This document shows positions 24,105-34,694 of a DNA stretch of 64,000 nucleotides, piece by piece. A program made the position numbers and the translations under genes. The notes beneath the pieces are model-generated. The model had not been told where the DNA came from. It made no database searches and saw only the letters and a program-made list of their open reading frames with translations. Numbering within the stretch: position 1 is the stretch's first letter; the number at the start of each line of letters is the position of its first letter. Origin of the DNA: Rugosimonospora acidiphila (GTDB taxonomy: Bacteria > Actinomycetota > Actinomycetes > Mycobacteriales > Micromonosporaceae); contig NZ_BAABJQ010000003.1 of NCBI RefSeq assembly GCF_039543385.1, positions 62,001 to 126,000 of the forward strand, given 5' to 3'.

Positions 24105-25652
24105 GTGAAGCTCCGCACCGCGCTGGGCTCACCGGTGAGTAGGAGCCTGGCGGTTGTTTTAGCCGCCGGTCTGCTTGCTACGGCGTGTTCGAGCGGCTCC
24201 AATAGCACTTCCTCATCAGCGGGCGGCGGCACGCTGGTCATCGGCTACACCGCCGACCCCAACACGCTGGACCCGTGGAAGGCCACCCAGTTCCAGGCCG
24301 AGCACCTGCTGGAGCAGGTCTACGGCACGCTGACCCAGCTGGACGCCAACATGAACGTCCAGCCCGGCCTCGCGCAGAGCTGGACCTACTCCAACGACAA
24401 CAAGACTCTGACCCTGCACCTGCGCCAGGGCGTGAAGTTCCAGGACGGCCAGGACTTCACCTCGGCCGACGTGAAGTCCTCGCTGGACCGGCTGCGCGAC
24501 CCGGCCACCGCGGCCGTCGCCGCCTCCTACATCGCCTCGGTCTCCTCGGTGGACACCCCGGACGCCAACACGGCGGTGCTGAACCTGTCCGCCCCGGACG
24601 CCGGCCTGCTCGCCAGCCTGGCCAACGTCAACCTGGCGATCCTGTCGAAGGACAACACCGAGCAGCAGGTCGCGGCGAAGCCCAACGGCACCGGCCCGTT
24701 CTCGTACACCAGCCGCACGCCGAACCAGTCGGTGACGCTGACCGCCAACCCGAACTACTGGGCCGGCAAGCCGAAGTCGTCGCAGCTGCAGTTCCGGATC
24801 ATCCCGGACGAGAGCTCGGTGGTTTCCGCCATGCAGTCGGGCAACGTGCAGTTCGCCGTGCTGGATGACCCGACGGTCGCCAAGACCGCGCAGGGCAGCG
24901 GGCTGACCCTGGACAAGACCCCCGACCTCGGGTACCACGTCCTGCAGCTCAACTCGCGCAAGGCACCGCTGAACAACGTCAACGTCCGGCTGGCCATGCA
25001 GTGCGCGATCAGCCGCCAGCAGGTGGTGGACACGGCCGCGCTCGGCCAGGGTACGGTCATCGGCCCGATCACCTCGCCGGCCTACAAGTCCGACCCGAAC
25101 GCGCAGCCGTGCGCGACGCAGAACGTGGCCAAGGCCAAGCAGCTGCTGACCCAGGCCGGGTACCCGAACGGCCTGACCATCACCGCGATCGTCTCCACGG
25201 GCCTGTACTCCACCTCGGTCAACGAGGCGCAGAACCTGCAGTCCCAGCTCAAGGCCGCGGGCATCACCCTGAAGCTGCAGACGCTGGACTCGGCCGCGTA
25301 CGTCGACGCCTGGGTCGCCGGTAACTTCACCGCGGCGGTGGCGCTCAACGGTGGCTCGCCGGACCCGGACGGCATGTACGGCCGGTACTTCACCAGCACC
25401 GGAAACCTCAACAAGGTGGCCGGGTTCTCCTCGCCGCAGCTGGACCAGCTGTTCGCTCAGGGCAAGGCGACGACCGACCCGGCGCAGCGCAAGCAGATCT
25501 ACACCCAGATCTCCAACTACCTGACCGACAACGCGGTCTGGATCTGGCTGTTCTCCAGCTACGACTACACCGCGACGACCAGCACGGTGCACGGGTTCAC
25601 CCCGATGCCCAACGGGTCGTTCGACTACCTCTGGCAGACCTCTAGCAGCTGA
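24105..25652 (+). CDS. Peptide/muropeptide ABC transporter substrate-binding lipoprotein
   Basis: A 515-residue family 5 solute-binding protein (DppA/OppA type). The signal peptide ends in the lipobox LATAC, so the protein is a membrane-anchored lipoprotein outside the cell. Typical segments are LTLHLRQGVKFQDGQDFTSADVK and GTGPFSY. GTG 24105 follows GGAGGT. It is the first gene of an operon with two permeases, murQ, anmK and two ATPases, so the likely ligand is a murein-derived peptide or muropeptide. A hairpin cluster separates it from the permeases. Confidence 0.92.
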   Translation: MKLRTALGSPVSRSLAVVLAAGLLATACSSGSNSTSSSAGGGTLVIGYTADPNTLDPWKATQFQAEHLLEQVYGTLTQLDANMNVQPGLAQSWTYSNDNKTLTLHLRQGVKFQDGQDFTSADVKSSLDRLRDPATAAVAASYIASVSSVDTPDANTAVLNLSAPDAGLLASLANVNLAILSKDNTEQQVAAKPNGTGPFSYTSRTPNQSVTLTANPNYWAGKPKSSQLQFRIIPDESSVVSAMQSGNVQFAVLDDPTVAKTAQGSGLTLDKTPDLGYHVLQLNSRKAPLNNVNVRLAMQCAISRQQVVDTAALGQGTVIGPITSPAYKSDPNAQPCATQNVAKAKQLLTQAGYPNGLTITAIVSTGLYSTSVNEAQNLQSQLKAAGITLKLQTLDSAAYVDAWVAGNFTAAVALNGGSPDPDGMYGRYFTSTGNLNKVAGFSSPQLDQLFAQGKATTDPAQRKQIYTQISNYLTDNAVWIWLFSSYDYTATTSTVHGFTPMPNGSFDYLWQTSSS

Positions 25653-25664
25653 GGCCGCGGAAGT

Positions 25665-25751
25665 CCCGGGGGAGCGCGCTCGCGCTTCCCCGGGATCCTC
25701 CGGCGGGCCGGCGGCCCGCCGAGGAACATCCCGCGGGCCCGGCGGCCCGCG
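25665..25751 (+). terminator. Cluster of three hairpins between binding protein and permease genes
   Basis: Stem-loops lie at 25665-25694 (14-bp stem with one mismatch), 25701-25721 and 25732-25751 (7-bp stem, 6-nt loop). No T-run follows. This arrangement commonly acts as a partial terminator or RNA stabiliser, so the binding protein is made in excess over the membrane components. Confidence 0.55.
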
Positions 25752-25788
25752 CGAGCAACAGTTCCCGTCACAGCAAAGGAGGAGCCCG

Positions 25789-26757
25789 GTGCGCAGGTTC
25801 GCACGCCATTCGGTGACGCGCCGGCTGGTGGAGGCGGTGTTGACCCTCTTCGGAGTGGCCGTGCTCGTTTTCGCCATGCTGCGGGCCATCCCCGGTAACC
25901 AAATCACGGCCACGCTGGGCACCCAGGCGGCCGCGCTGACCCCGGCCCAGCTGGCGTCGTTGCGCAGCTACTACGGCCTCGACAAGCCCCTGCCGGTCCA
26001 GTTCTTCTCCTGGCTCGGCGACATCTTCACCGGCAACCTCGGCTTCTCCCAGCGGGCCGGCGAGTCGGTGCTGGCAATGACCGAGCAGGCGCTGCCCATC
26101 ACCATCGAACTGGCCATCCTGGCCACCATCGTCGGTCTGGTGATCGGTGTACCGCTGGCCATGCTGTCCGCATCGCGCCCCAACGGGGGCCGCGACGGGG
26201 TCAGCCAGGTCATCGGGCTGCTGGCCCTGTCGGTCCCCAACTTCCTGATCGCCGCCACGCTGCTCACGCTGATTTCCAAGTACGCCCACTACAACCCGAA
26301 CGCCGGAGAGTTCCAGCACCTGTTCAGCAATCCCGGTGTCAATCTGCAACAGATGATGTTCCCGGCGCTGGTGCTGGGCTTCGGGCTCGCCGCGCCGATC
26401 ATGCGCACCGCCCGCACCGCGCTGCTGGAGGTGTCCACCGCGGACTTCATGCGCACCGCGCGCGGCAAGGGCGTGGCGCCGATGCGGTTGCGCGTGCGTC
26501 ACCTGCTGAAGAACGCCCTGAACCCGATCATCACGATGACGGGCATCCAGTTCGGGTACCTGCTCGGCGGCGCGATCGTGGTGGAACAGATCTTCTCGGT
26601 ACCGGGCATCGGCCAGCAGGTGCTGGTCGGGATGCAGGAAAAGGACTACGCCGTGGTGCAGAGCACAGTGCTGATCATCGCCACGCTGTTCGTGGTGGTC
26701 AACCTCCTGACCGACTTCCTGTACCGGGTCGTCGACCCGCGGGTGCGTGCGTCATGA
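25789..26757 (+). CDS. Peptide ABC transporter permease (DppB-like)
   Basis: A 322-residue inner-membrane permease with six hydrophobic segments. VLVFAMLRAIPGN near the N-terminus is the typical DppB opening, and the EAA loop (GVAPMRLRVRHLLKNALNPIIT-like) near residues 225-250 contacts the ATPase. VEQIFSVPGIGQQ is the usual family ending. GTG 25789 follows AAGGAGG. Its stop overlaps the next start (ATGA), so the two permeases are translationally coupled. Confidence 0.93.
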   Translation: MRRFARHSVTRRLVEAVLTLFGVAVLVFAMLRAIPGNQITATLGTQAAALTPAQLASLRSYYGLDKPLPVQFFSWLGDIFTGNLGFSQRAGESVLAMTEQALPITIELAILATIVGLVIGVPLAMLSASRPNGGRDGVSQVIGLLALSVPNFLIAATLLTLISKYAHYNPNAGEFQHLFSNPGVNLQQMMFPALVLGFGLAAPIMRTARTALLEVSTADFMRTARGKGVAPMRLRVRHLLKNALNPIITMTGIQFGYLLGGAIVVEQIFSVPGIGQQVLVGMQEKDYAVVQSTVLIIATLFVVVNLLTDFLYRVVDPRVRAS

Positions 26758-27656
26758 CCGTTACCGTTCCCACCACCGCCACCGAGGCCACCGCCGGGGC
26801 CGGTGCCCCGCCGGCCTCCAGTGCCGCCTGGCGCAGGCTGCTGCGCAGCCCGGCCGGGCTGATCGGCTCCGTGCTCGTGGCGCTGGTCCTGATCGGCGCG
26901 ATCTGCGGCATCGCCGGACTGACGCCCTACGATCCGATCGCGCAGCACCCGCTGGACGCCCTGCAGGGCCCGTCGGGCAAGTACTGGCTGGGTACCGACC
27001 AGTTCGGCCGGGACATCTTCTCCCGCACGCTGGCCGGCATCGGCAACTCGCTGCGGGTCTCGGTGGTCGCCGTGGCGCTGTCCGGGGTGGTCGGCACCCT
27101 GGCCGGCATCTGCGCCGGGTACTTCGGCAACAAGGTACGCGGGCCGGTGCTGGCGGTGACCAACGTGCTGTTCGCGTTCCCGCCCCTGCTGCTGGCGCTG
27201 ACCCTGGCCACCACGCTGACCCGCAACTGGGCCACCATCGCGCTGGCCATCGGCATCGTCTACATCCCGATCTTCGTCCGGGTCACCCGGGGGCCGGTGC
27301 TGTCGCTGCGGGAGACGGACTTCATCCGGGCCACCCGGGTGCTCGGCATGCCGACCGGGCGCATCCTGTTCCGACACATCCTGCCCAACATCTCGGCCAT
27401 CGTCACCGTGCAGGTCACCCTGTCGATGTCCTGGGCGGTCCTGACCGAGGCGTCGTTGAGCTTCCTCGGCCTGGGCAGCCCCCCGCCGGCACCGTCGCTG
27501 GGCTCGATGGTCTTCGACGCGAAGGTCTTCGCGTCCACCGCGTGGTGGACCCTTGCCGCACCGGGCGTTGCGATCGTCATCTTCGTGGTCGGGCTGAACC
27601 TGCTCGGCGACGGACTGCGCGACGCCCTTGACCCGAGAAACGGACGCAACTCATGA
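26754..27656 (+). CDS. Peptide ABC transporter permease (DppC-like)
   Basis: A 300-residue partner permease. It has the N-terminal DppC-type segment, GTDQFGRDIFSRTLAG, the EAA loop around ATRVLGMPTGRILFRHILPN, and LTEASLSFLGLGSPPPAPSLGSM. It forms the channel with the preceding gene product. ATG overlaps both the upstream stop and, at the other end, the start of murQ. Confidence 0.93.
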   Translation: MTVTVPTTATEATAGAGAPPASSAAWRRLLRSPAGLIGSVLVALVLIGAICGIAGLTPYDPIAQHPLDALQGPSGKYWLGTDQFGRDIFSRTLAGIGNSLRVSVVAVALSGVVGTLAGICAGYFGNKVRGPVLAVTNVLFAFPPLLLALTLATTLTRNWATIALAIGIVYIPIFVRVTRGPVLSLRETDFIRATRVLGMPTGRILFRHILPNISAIVTVQVTLSMSWAVLTEASLSFLGLGSPPPAPSLGSMVFDAKVFASTAWWTLAAPGVAIVIFVVGLNLLGDGLRDALDPRNGRNS

Positions 27657-28558
27657 GCGAGGCACTGGATCAGCTGCTCACCGAGCAGGTCGACGACCGG
27701 TACGCCAAGATAGACGGCGCGTCGGTGGCCGAACTCGCCCGGCTGATGAACGAGGCTGACCACGAGGTACCCGCCGCCGTGCGCCAGGCCCTGCCGCAGA
27801 TCGTCCCGGCCATCGAGGCGGTCACCGCGCGGCTGGAGTCCGGTGGCCGGCTGTTCTACATCGGCGCCGGCAGCGCCGGCCGGATGGGCGTGCTGGACGC
27901 GGCCGAGTGGCCGCCCACCTTCAGCACCCCCCCGGAGCTGGCCCAGGCGGTCATCGCCGGGGGCGGCGACGCGCTGCAGGTCGCGGTCGAGGGGGCCGAG
28001 GACGACGAGGTGGCGGGCGCCGCGGTCGTGGCGTCCCGCGGCGTCACCGCCGCCGACGCGGTGGTCGGCATCGCGGCCAGCGGGCGCACCCCGTTCGTGC
28101 TCGCGGCGGTGCGCACCGCCCGGGAGCGCGGCGCGCTGACCGTCGGCCTGTCGTGCAACGCCGGCGCCCCGCTGTCCGCCGCGGCGCAGCTGCCCATTGA
28201 GGTGCTCGTCGGCCCCGAGGTGCTGGCCGGCTCCACCAGGATGAAGGCCGGTACCGCGCAGAAGCTGGTGCTCAACATGATGAGCACCATCGCCATGGTG
28301 CGGCTCGGCAAGACCTACGGCAACCTCATGGTCGACCTGCGGGTGACCAACGCGAAGCTGCGCGACCGCGCGGTGCGCATCATCGAGCGGGTGACCGGCG
28401 CGGGCCGTCCGGTCGCCGAGGCGGCCCTGGACTCCGCCGGGCTGGACGTCAAGATCGCCATCATGATGCTCGGCGGATCGTCCGGTGTGGAGGATGCCGC
28501 GCGCCGCCTGGCGAGCAACAGCGGCCGGCTGCGCCAGGCATTGGAGGAGATGTCATGA
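27653..28558 (+). CDS. murQ: N-acetylmuramic acid 6-phosphate etherase MurQ
   Basis: A 301-residue SIS-domain enzyme that cleaves the lactyl ether of MurNAc-6-phosphate, giving GlcNAc-6-phosphate and D-lactate. IGAGSAGRMGVLDAAE (residues about 66-80), GIAASGRTPFV and GPEVLAGSTRMKAGTAQK are family signatures, the last including the substrate-binding region. Length is normal. It overlaps both neighbours by 4 nt, between the permease and anmK genes, so uptake and degradation of anhydro-muropeptides are linked. The product D-lactate is probably oxidised by the divergently encoded FAD/Fe-S enzyme. Confidence 0.95.
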   Translation: MSEALDQLLTEQVDDRYAKIDGASVAELARLMNEADHEVPAAVRQALPQIVPAIEAVTARLESGGRLFYIGAGSAGRMGVLDAAEWPPTFSTPPELAQAVIAGGGDALQVAVEGAEDDEVAGAAVVASRGVTAADAVVGIAASGRTPFVLAAVRTARERGALTVGLSCNAGAPLSAAAQLPIEVLVGPEVLAGSTRMKAGTAQKLVLNMMSTIAMVRLGKTYGNLMVDLRVTNAKLRDRAVRIIERVTGAGRPVAEAALDSAGLDVKIAIMMLGGSSGVEDAARRLASNSGRLRQALEEMS

Positions 28559-29728
28559 AGGTTCTCGGCATGATCTCGGGTACGTCGCACGACGGCATCG
28601 ACGTGGCGACCGTGGACTTCGAGGTACGCGACGGGGTGCTGCACGGCACCGTCGGGCACACCGCCACCATCGGGTACCCGCCGAGCCTGCGCCAGCGGCT
28701 GGTGCGCGCGCTGCCTCCGGCGCCGCTGACCTTCGAGGAGGCCTGCGCGCTGGACACCCTGATCGGCCAGGCGTTCGCCGACGCGGCCACGGACGCCATC
28801 GAGCGCGGCGGGCCGGTCGACTTCATCTGCTCGCACGGCCAGACGGTCTACCACTGGGTCGAGGGACGGCACGTCCTGGGCACCCTGCAGATCGGCCAGC
28901 CGGCGTGGATCGCCGAGCGCACCGGCGTACCGGTCGTGTTCGACGTGCGCATCCGGGACATCGTGGCGGGCGGGCAGGGCGCGCCGCTGGTCGCGCTGAT
29001 GGACACCATGCTGCTGGCCGGGCTGCCCGGCCACCCGGCGGCGCTCAACCTCGGCGGCATCGCCAACATGACCGTGCCGGCCTCGGCCACCACGCCGCAC
29101 ACGCTGGCCTACGACACCGGCCCGGCCAACGCGCTCATCGACGCGGCCGTGGTCCGCATCAGCGGCGGCGAGCGCAGCTACGACGAGGACGGCAGGCTGG
29201 CCGCCGCCGGTGCTGTCCACGATGGACTGTTGGAACACCTGCTCGGTGAGCCGTACTACGCGCTGGCCGCCCCGAAGTCGACCGGCAAGGAGCTGTTCAA
29301 CGCCGAGTACGTGGACAAGGCGGTCGCCGCCTTCCCCGGCATCGGGGACGCCGACCTGGTGGCCACCCTCACCGCGCTGACCGCGCAGACGGTCGCCGAC
29401 GAGGTGCGCCGGCACGGCGTCGACACCCTGGTGGCCTCGGGCGGCGGCTGCGAGAACCCGACCCTGATGGCCATGCTGGCAAAGCGGTTGCCCGGAGTAC
29501 GGCTGACCACCACGGCGGAGTTCGGCGCGCCGACGGCCACCAAGGAGGCGATCGCCTTCGCGCTGCTGGGCTGGCAGACCGCGAACGGGCTGCCCGGTAA
29601 TTCCTCCAGCGCCACCGGCGCGGCGGGCGACCGGGTGCTCGGCGCGATCGTGCCGGGCTCGGCGCCGTTGCGCCTGCCCGAGCCGCTGGCGGTCGCGCCG
29701 AGGGTTCTTCACTTGGGCGGAGGGCGAG

Positions 29729-29736
<8 letters not shown>
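28555..29736 (+). CDS. anmK: Anhydro-N-acetylmuramic acid kinase AnmK
   Basis: A 393-residue kinase that opens 1,6-anhydro-MurNAc and phosphorylates it, feeding MurNAc-6-phosphate to MurQ. The start MISGTSHDGIDVA is the phosphate-binding motif of the family; SHGQTVYHW, NLGGIANMTV, DTGPAN and VASGGGCENPTLM follow in the right order. Length is typical. It overlaps murQ upstream by 4 nt and the ATPase gene downstream by 8 nt. Confidence 0.94.
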
Positions 29737-30787
<1,051 letters not shown>

Positions 30788-30789
30788 TC

Positions 30790-31758
30790 ATGCTGCGTGC
30801 GACGAACCTGACCAAGGAGTACCCGGTGCGCGGCGGCGAGAACGTCGTACAGGCGCTGGCCGGCGTGTCCCTGGAGTTGGGCGAGGGCGAGACCCTGGGC
30901 ATCGTCGGCGAGTCCGGCTCCGGCAAGTCCACCCTGGCCAAGCTGCTGGTGCGGCTGGAGGATCCGACCTCGGGCACGGTGGAACTGGACGGGGTGGACC
31001 TCACCAAGCTGCGCGGCAAGGCCCTGCGCGAGCAGCGCCAGCGCATCCAGATGCTGTTCCAGGACCCGTACTCGTCGCTGAACCCGCGCCAGCGCGTCGG
31101 CGCCATCCTCACCGAGGTGCTGGGCGTGCACCGGCTGGCCGGCGACGCGCGCGGGCGGGCCCGCCGCGTGGGTGAGCTGCTGGAACTGGTCGGCCTCGAC
31201 CCGCGGCTGGCCCAGCGCTACCCGCACGAACTGTCCGGCGGGCAGCGCCAGCGGGTCGGCATCGCCCGCGCGCTGGCGGTCGAGCCGAAGGTGCTGCTGC
31301 TGGACGAGCCGGTCTCCGCGCTGGACGTGTCGGTACGCGCCGAAATCATGAACCTGCTCGACGACCTGCGCCGGGACCTGCGCCTGTCCTACGTGTTCAT
31401 CAGCCACGACGTGTCCATGGTGCGGCACATCAGCGACCGGGTGGCCGTGCTGTACCTCGGTCGGGTGGTGGAGCTGGGCGACTGGAAGTCGGTACTCGAC
31501 CAGTCCGCCCACCCGTACACGGTGGCGCTGGGCGCCGCGGTGCCGGTGCCGGACCCGACCCTGGCGGAGCCGATCCACGCCACGGTGATCGGCGAGGTAC
31601 CCGACCCGGCCAACCCGCCGTCCGGCTGCCCGTTCCACCCGCGCTGCCCGCTGGCCGAGGATGTGTGCCTGCGCACCGAGCCGAAGCTGCTGAGCCTTCG
31701 CCCGAGCCACGAGGTCGCCTGCCACGTCGCGATCCGCGACGCGGTGCCGGCCGCCTGA
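30790..31758 (+). CDS. Peptide ABC transporter ATP-binding protein (DppF-like)
   Basis: A 322-residue ATPase completing the transporter. Walker A GESGSGKST, Q-loop FQDPYSSLNPR, signature LSGGQRQRVGIA, Walker B LLLDEPVSALD and the SHDVS switch are all present, with the C-terminal CPFHPRCPLAEDVC motif. ATG 30790 is chosen because GGAGG (30780-30784) precedes it at a good distance and it directly follows the stop of the previous gene; ATG 30778 is an alternative. Last gene of the operon. Confidence 0.93.
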   Translation: MLRATNLTKEYPVRGGENVVQALAGVSLELGEGETLGIVGESGSGKSTLAKLLVRLEDPTSGTVELDGVDLTKLRGKALREQRQRIQMLFQDPYSSLNPRQRVGAILTEVLGVHRLAGDARGRARRVGELLELVGLDPRLAQRYPHELSGGQRQRVGIARALAVEPKVLLLDEPVSALDVSVRAEIMNLLDDLRRDLRLSYVFISHDVSMVRHISDRVAVLYLGRVVELGDWKSVLDQSAHPYTVALGAAVPVPDPTLAEPIHATVIGEVPDPANPPSGCPFHPRCPLAEDVCLRTEPKLLSLRPSHEVACHVAIRDAVPAA

Positions 31759-31985
31759 GGCGCCTCCGGGCGGTCGCCCCCTGCCGGCCACCCGACCGTT
31801 CCCGCGGGCCGTGGCGGCGGCCCGGTCCGGCCCTTCGTCCGGCCGGAGCGCGGGGACGGTCGGGGCGCGCCGGGCCAACCCGGCGTCAGGTCTCCTCGGG
31901 ATCCTGCCCTCAGGCCGAGCGACCGCCGTCGGCCGGTCCACTGTCCCACCGGCGGGCGGACCGCGCACGGCGGGAGAACGCCGGA

Positions 31986-32016
31986 GGGGCGGGGCGGCGT
32001 CACGCCACCCCGCCCC
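31986..32016. terminator. Hairpin between convergent operons
   Basis: GGGGCGGGG and CCCCGCCCC form a 9-bp stem, with GGCG/CGCC pairing inside. It lies between the last transporter gene and the end of the LPVTG protein gene and can act in both directions. Confidence 0.55.
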
Positions 32017-32033
32017 CACCGGGCCGGTCCGGG

Positions 32034-32636
32034 TCAGCCGGCCAGTTGCGGTGCTCCCGGGTCGCCGTCGGCGCGCTGGCGGCGCCGCCGGGCGATCAGG
32101 TAGAGCCCGGCGCCCGCGACGAGCAGGGCGCCGCCGCCGATGCCCCACGGGGTCAGGCTGTCACCGGTCACCGGCAGGTTCGTCGCCAGAACCGTGAGGG
32201 TGACCGACGCACCCAGGTTGTGCGCGTCGGCGGCGCTGATGTCGAACACGCCAGGGTCGTTGAACCGCAGCAGGACCGAGAAGGTCCCGTCCGCGCGGAC
32301 CGTGGTGGTCATGGGCAGGACCTGCGCGCCGTCGTCGGCCAGCGGCATCTTGTACGCCACGGTGGTCCAGCCCGCCCCGTTGCCGTTGCTGTGGTGGCTC
32401 GTCGTACCCGGCGCTCCGGCGGCGACCGGGCGGCGCGTGCCGGTGATCTGGCCCGGGTCGTTGGGCGTGAAGTTCTGGCCGGTGAGGGTGACCGTGGCGC
32501 CCTCGTTGATGGTGGTGCTCGACAGGGTCAGCGATGGTCCGGTGGGTGGGTACTCGTTCTGTGCGTGCGCGACGGCGGGAGCGGCCACGATGGCCAGTGC
32601 ACCGGCGAGCGCGCTGATGATGCGGGCAATCCGCAT
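32034..32636 (-). CDS. LPXTG-type surface protein
   Basis: A 200-residue secreted protein. The N-terminus is a Sec signal peptide ending near AHAQ. The mature part is beta-rich with an Ig/IPT-like look (LTLSSTTINEGATVTLTGQNF). The C-terminus is a full sorting signal: LPVTG, a hydrophobic segment (residues about 165-182) and the charged tail ARRRRQR, so sortase should attach it to peptidoglycan. ATG 32636 follows AAAGGA. It lies 13 bp after the DUF4012 gene and is probably co-transcribed. Confidence 0.85.
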   Translation of the reverse strand: MRIARIISALAGALAIVAAPAVAHAQNEYPPTGPSLTLSSTTINEGATVTLTGQNFTPNDPGQITGTRRPVAAGAPGTTSHHSNGNGAGWTTVAYKMPLADDGAQVLPMTTTVRADGTFSVLLRFNDPGVFDISAADAHNLGASVTLTVLATNLPVTGDSLTPWGIGGGALLVAGAGLYLIARRRRQRADGDPGAPQLAG

Positions 32637-32649
32637 GATGGGGTCCTTT

Positions 32650-34434
32650 CTACTGAGCACACGCAGGTGCTGGATTGATGTGGGTGTTCCAGGGCGCCAC
32701 ACCTGGGGTCAGCCAGAGCCTGGCGGTGTTCGATGGCACGGCCGGGGCCAGCAGGTTCACGTCCAGGACGCGGCTGCGTCCCGGCGGGATGTCGAGGCTG
32801 ACCACCCCGACCTGCCGGCCGTGGTCGGTGCCACTGCCCAGCGGCACGGGAACGCCGTCGAGTTTGGCGTCGACCAGCGACCCGTGGGCCGGGCTGAACA
32901 GATAGGTCACGATGCGGGCCGTGTCGGGGTCGCCGGCCAGCCCGAGCCCGGTCACGGCGGCCGGCAGCCCGGTGGCCGGCGCGGTGGAGCCGAGCGTCAG
33001 GTGCAGGCTCAGCTCCCGCCGCCCGTCGCCGCGGCAGTCGCCCACGCTCAGGGTGGCCGAGTGGGTCAGGTAGTAGTCGAGCTTGGAGCCGCTGCCGTCG
33101 TTGAGGAACACGCCGACGCCGGGTACCGGCTCCTGCTGGGGCAGGACCCCGGCCAGCTCGGTACCGGCCAACGCGGCCTGCTCGGCGGGGCGGGCGCTCC
33201 AGAACAGCACGCGGCGTTCGCCCGCGGCCCGGTCCAGCGCGGCGAGCACCGTGCGCGGGTCGGTCGAGCGGTGGGTGAGCGCGTCGAAGACGGCCAGCAC
33301 GGAGGCCGCGAAGTAGTCGTGCCGGTCGTCCTCGGAGGCGATCTGCTGGTACGGGTCGGACAGCAGGGTGCCCACCGCGTTGGCGGCGGTGAGCGTGGGC
33401 TGGCCCGCCATGGGTACCGGGCCGATCGCACCCAGCAGGTAGGACAGTGCCACCGGGTCGGTGGCCAGCACGCCGTCCACGGTCACGCCGGTGCGCTGCC
33501 GGTACATCTCCCGGAACAGCTGGGCCGCGGTGGGGAAGTCCGGGGTCAGGTTCACATCGGCGGGGTAGACCCCGATCCGGTCGGTGTACAGCGCCTTGGT
33601 GGCCGCGTCCAGCGGCAGCACCGGCGCGGGGAACTGCTGCAGGTCGCCGCCCGCCCCACGGTTGGTCATGGTGATCTGGCCGTGGTCGGTCTGGACCACG
33701 GCGTACGCGCCGAAGATCCCTCCGGTGGACCGGGACTCGGCGAGGTTCTGCAGCAGCAGCAGGTACGTGCGCGGGCCGTCGGCACCGAGCAGTTCGGGCA
33801 GCAGGGCGGTGCCCTGGTGGCCGGCCGACGTCAGGGCGGACAGGCGCTCGATCTGCGCGCGCAGCGCCTGGATCGCGTCCCGGATCGGCGGCAGCAGGTC
33901 GGCGGCCGGTACGGCGTCGAGCCGGGTACGGACCCGCTGGACCACCTCGTCGGCGGAGGCGAAGGCGGGCGCCGCCTCGCGCAGCGCGGCGAGGTTCAGC
34001 TTCCCCCCGGTGGGCAGCAGGTCGGACGGGTCGAGCCCGATCAGCGCCGGGAAGGCGTCGCCGGCCAGGTCGTCGATGGAGGCGGCGATCGCGCGCACGG
34101 CGGCCACGTCCCGTCCCGCGTAGGGCACGTGCGCGGCGGTCCACCAGGCCGGACCGGTGGTGACGTCGTGCGCGCCGGCCGCCTGTCCCTGCAGCGCGAC
34201 GAGCGTGCGGCGGGCCTGCTCGGTGTCGCCGGCCATCACCTGGTCGCTCAGGTCGCCGGCCAGGGCGGCAGCATTGATCAGGTGGCCGCGGGCCTCCCAG
34301 CCGCGCAGGCCGATCCAGCCGCCACTGACCGCCAGCACGCACCCGGCGACCGTGGCGGACAGCAGCGCCCGGCGCAGCGCGCGGCGGCGTCGCCGGCGCC
34401 TGGACCGGTAGGTCACGGACGGCCCGGCGGCCAT
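32650..34434 (-). CDS. DUF4012-domain membrane-anchored protein
   Basis: A 594-residue protein. An Arg-rich cytoplasmic start (SRRRRRRR) is followed by one membrane helix (about 24-45), and the rest should be outside. The DUF4012 signature is LLLLQNLAESRSTGGIFGAY near residue 245. The family is widespread in Gram-positive bacteria, often near cell-envelope polysaccharide genes; its biochemical role is unknown to me. It is followed closely by the LPVTG protein, suggesting that the two act together at the cell surface. Confidence 0.85.
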   Translation of the reverse strand: MAAGPSVTYRSRRRRRRRALRRALLSATVAGCVLAVSGGWIGLRGWEARGHLINAAALAGDLSDQVMAGDTEQARRTLVALQGQAAGAHDVTTGPAWWTAAHVPYAGRDVAAVRAIAASIDDLAGDAFPALIGLDPSDLLPTGGKLNLAALREAAPAFASADEVVQRVRTRLDAVPAADLLPPIRDAIQALRAQIERLSALTSAGHQGTALLPELLGADGPRTYLLLLQNLAESRSTGGIFGAYAVVQTDHGQITMTNRGAGGDLQQFPAPVLPLDAATKALYTDRIGVYPADVNLTPDFPTAAQLFREMYRQRTGVTVDGVLATDPVALSYLLGAIGPVPMAGQPTLTAANAVGTLLSDPYQQIASEDDRHDYFAASVLAVFDALTHRSTDPRTVLAALDRAAGERRVLFWSARPAEQAALAGTELAGVLPQQEPVPGVGVFLNDGSGSKLDYYLTHSATLSVGDCRGDGRRELSLHLTLGSTAPATGLPAAVTGLGLAGDPDTARIVTYLFSPAHGSLVDAKLDGVPVPLGSGTDHGRQVGVVSLDIPPGRSRVLDVNLLAPAVPSNTARLWLTPGVAPWNTHINPAPACAQ

Positions 34435-34489
34435 CTCATCACCACGCTTCCCAATAGGACCGTAAGCTCGTATTTTTCTCGTAATGCCC

Positions 34490-34499
34490 TAGATATCTA
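34490..34499. promoter_or_regulatory. AT-rich patch with palindrome TAGATATCTA
   Basis: A perfect 10-bp palindrome sits in an AT-rich stretch (about 34455-34505), striking in this GC-rich sequence. It lies in the divergent promoter region of the DUF4012 and FMN reductase genes and may contain -10 elements. Confidence 0.35.
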
Positions 34500-34604
34500 T
34501 AACACGCCCAATGCGCCCTCTGCATCGTCAATCGGATTAAATCGGACACAGGGCATCCACGTGCCCTGCCGATCAGCCGCGCCGCGAGCCCGCCCCAACC
34601 GGTC

Positions 34605-34646
34605 CTCGGCAACCACCGCGCCCTCGGCAACCACCGCGCCCTCGGG
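34605..34646. repeat. 18-bp tandem direct repeat before the FMN reductase gene
   Basis: CTCGGCAACCACCGCGCC occurs twice in perfect tandem (34605-34622, 34623-34640) with the start of a third copy. It ends about 50 bp before the reductase start codon. Confidence 0.65.
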
Positions 34647-34694
34647 TACCGTTTTGCCGGCACACCAAACGACGATCACCAGAAGAGGGCGTCC

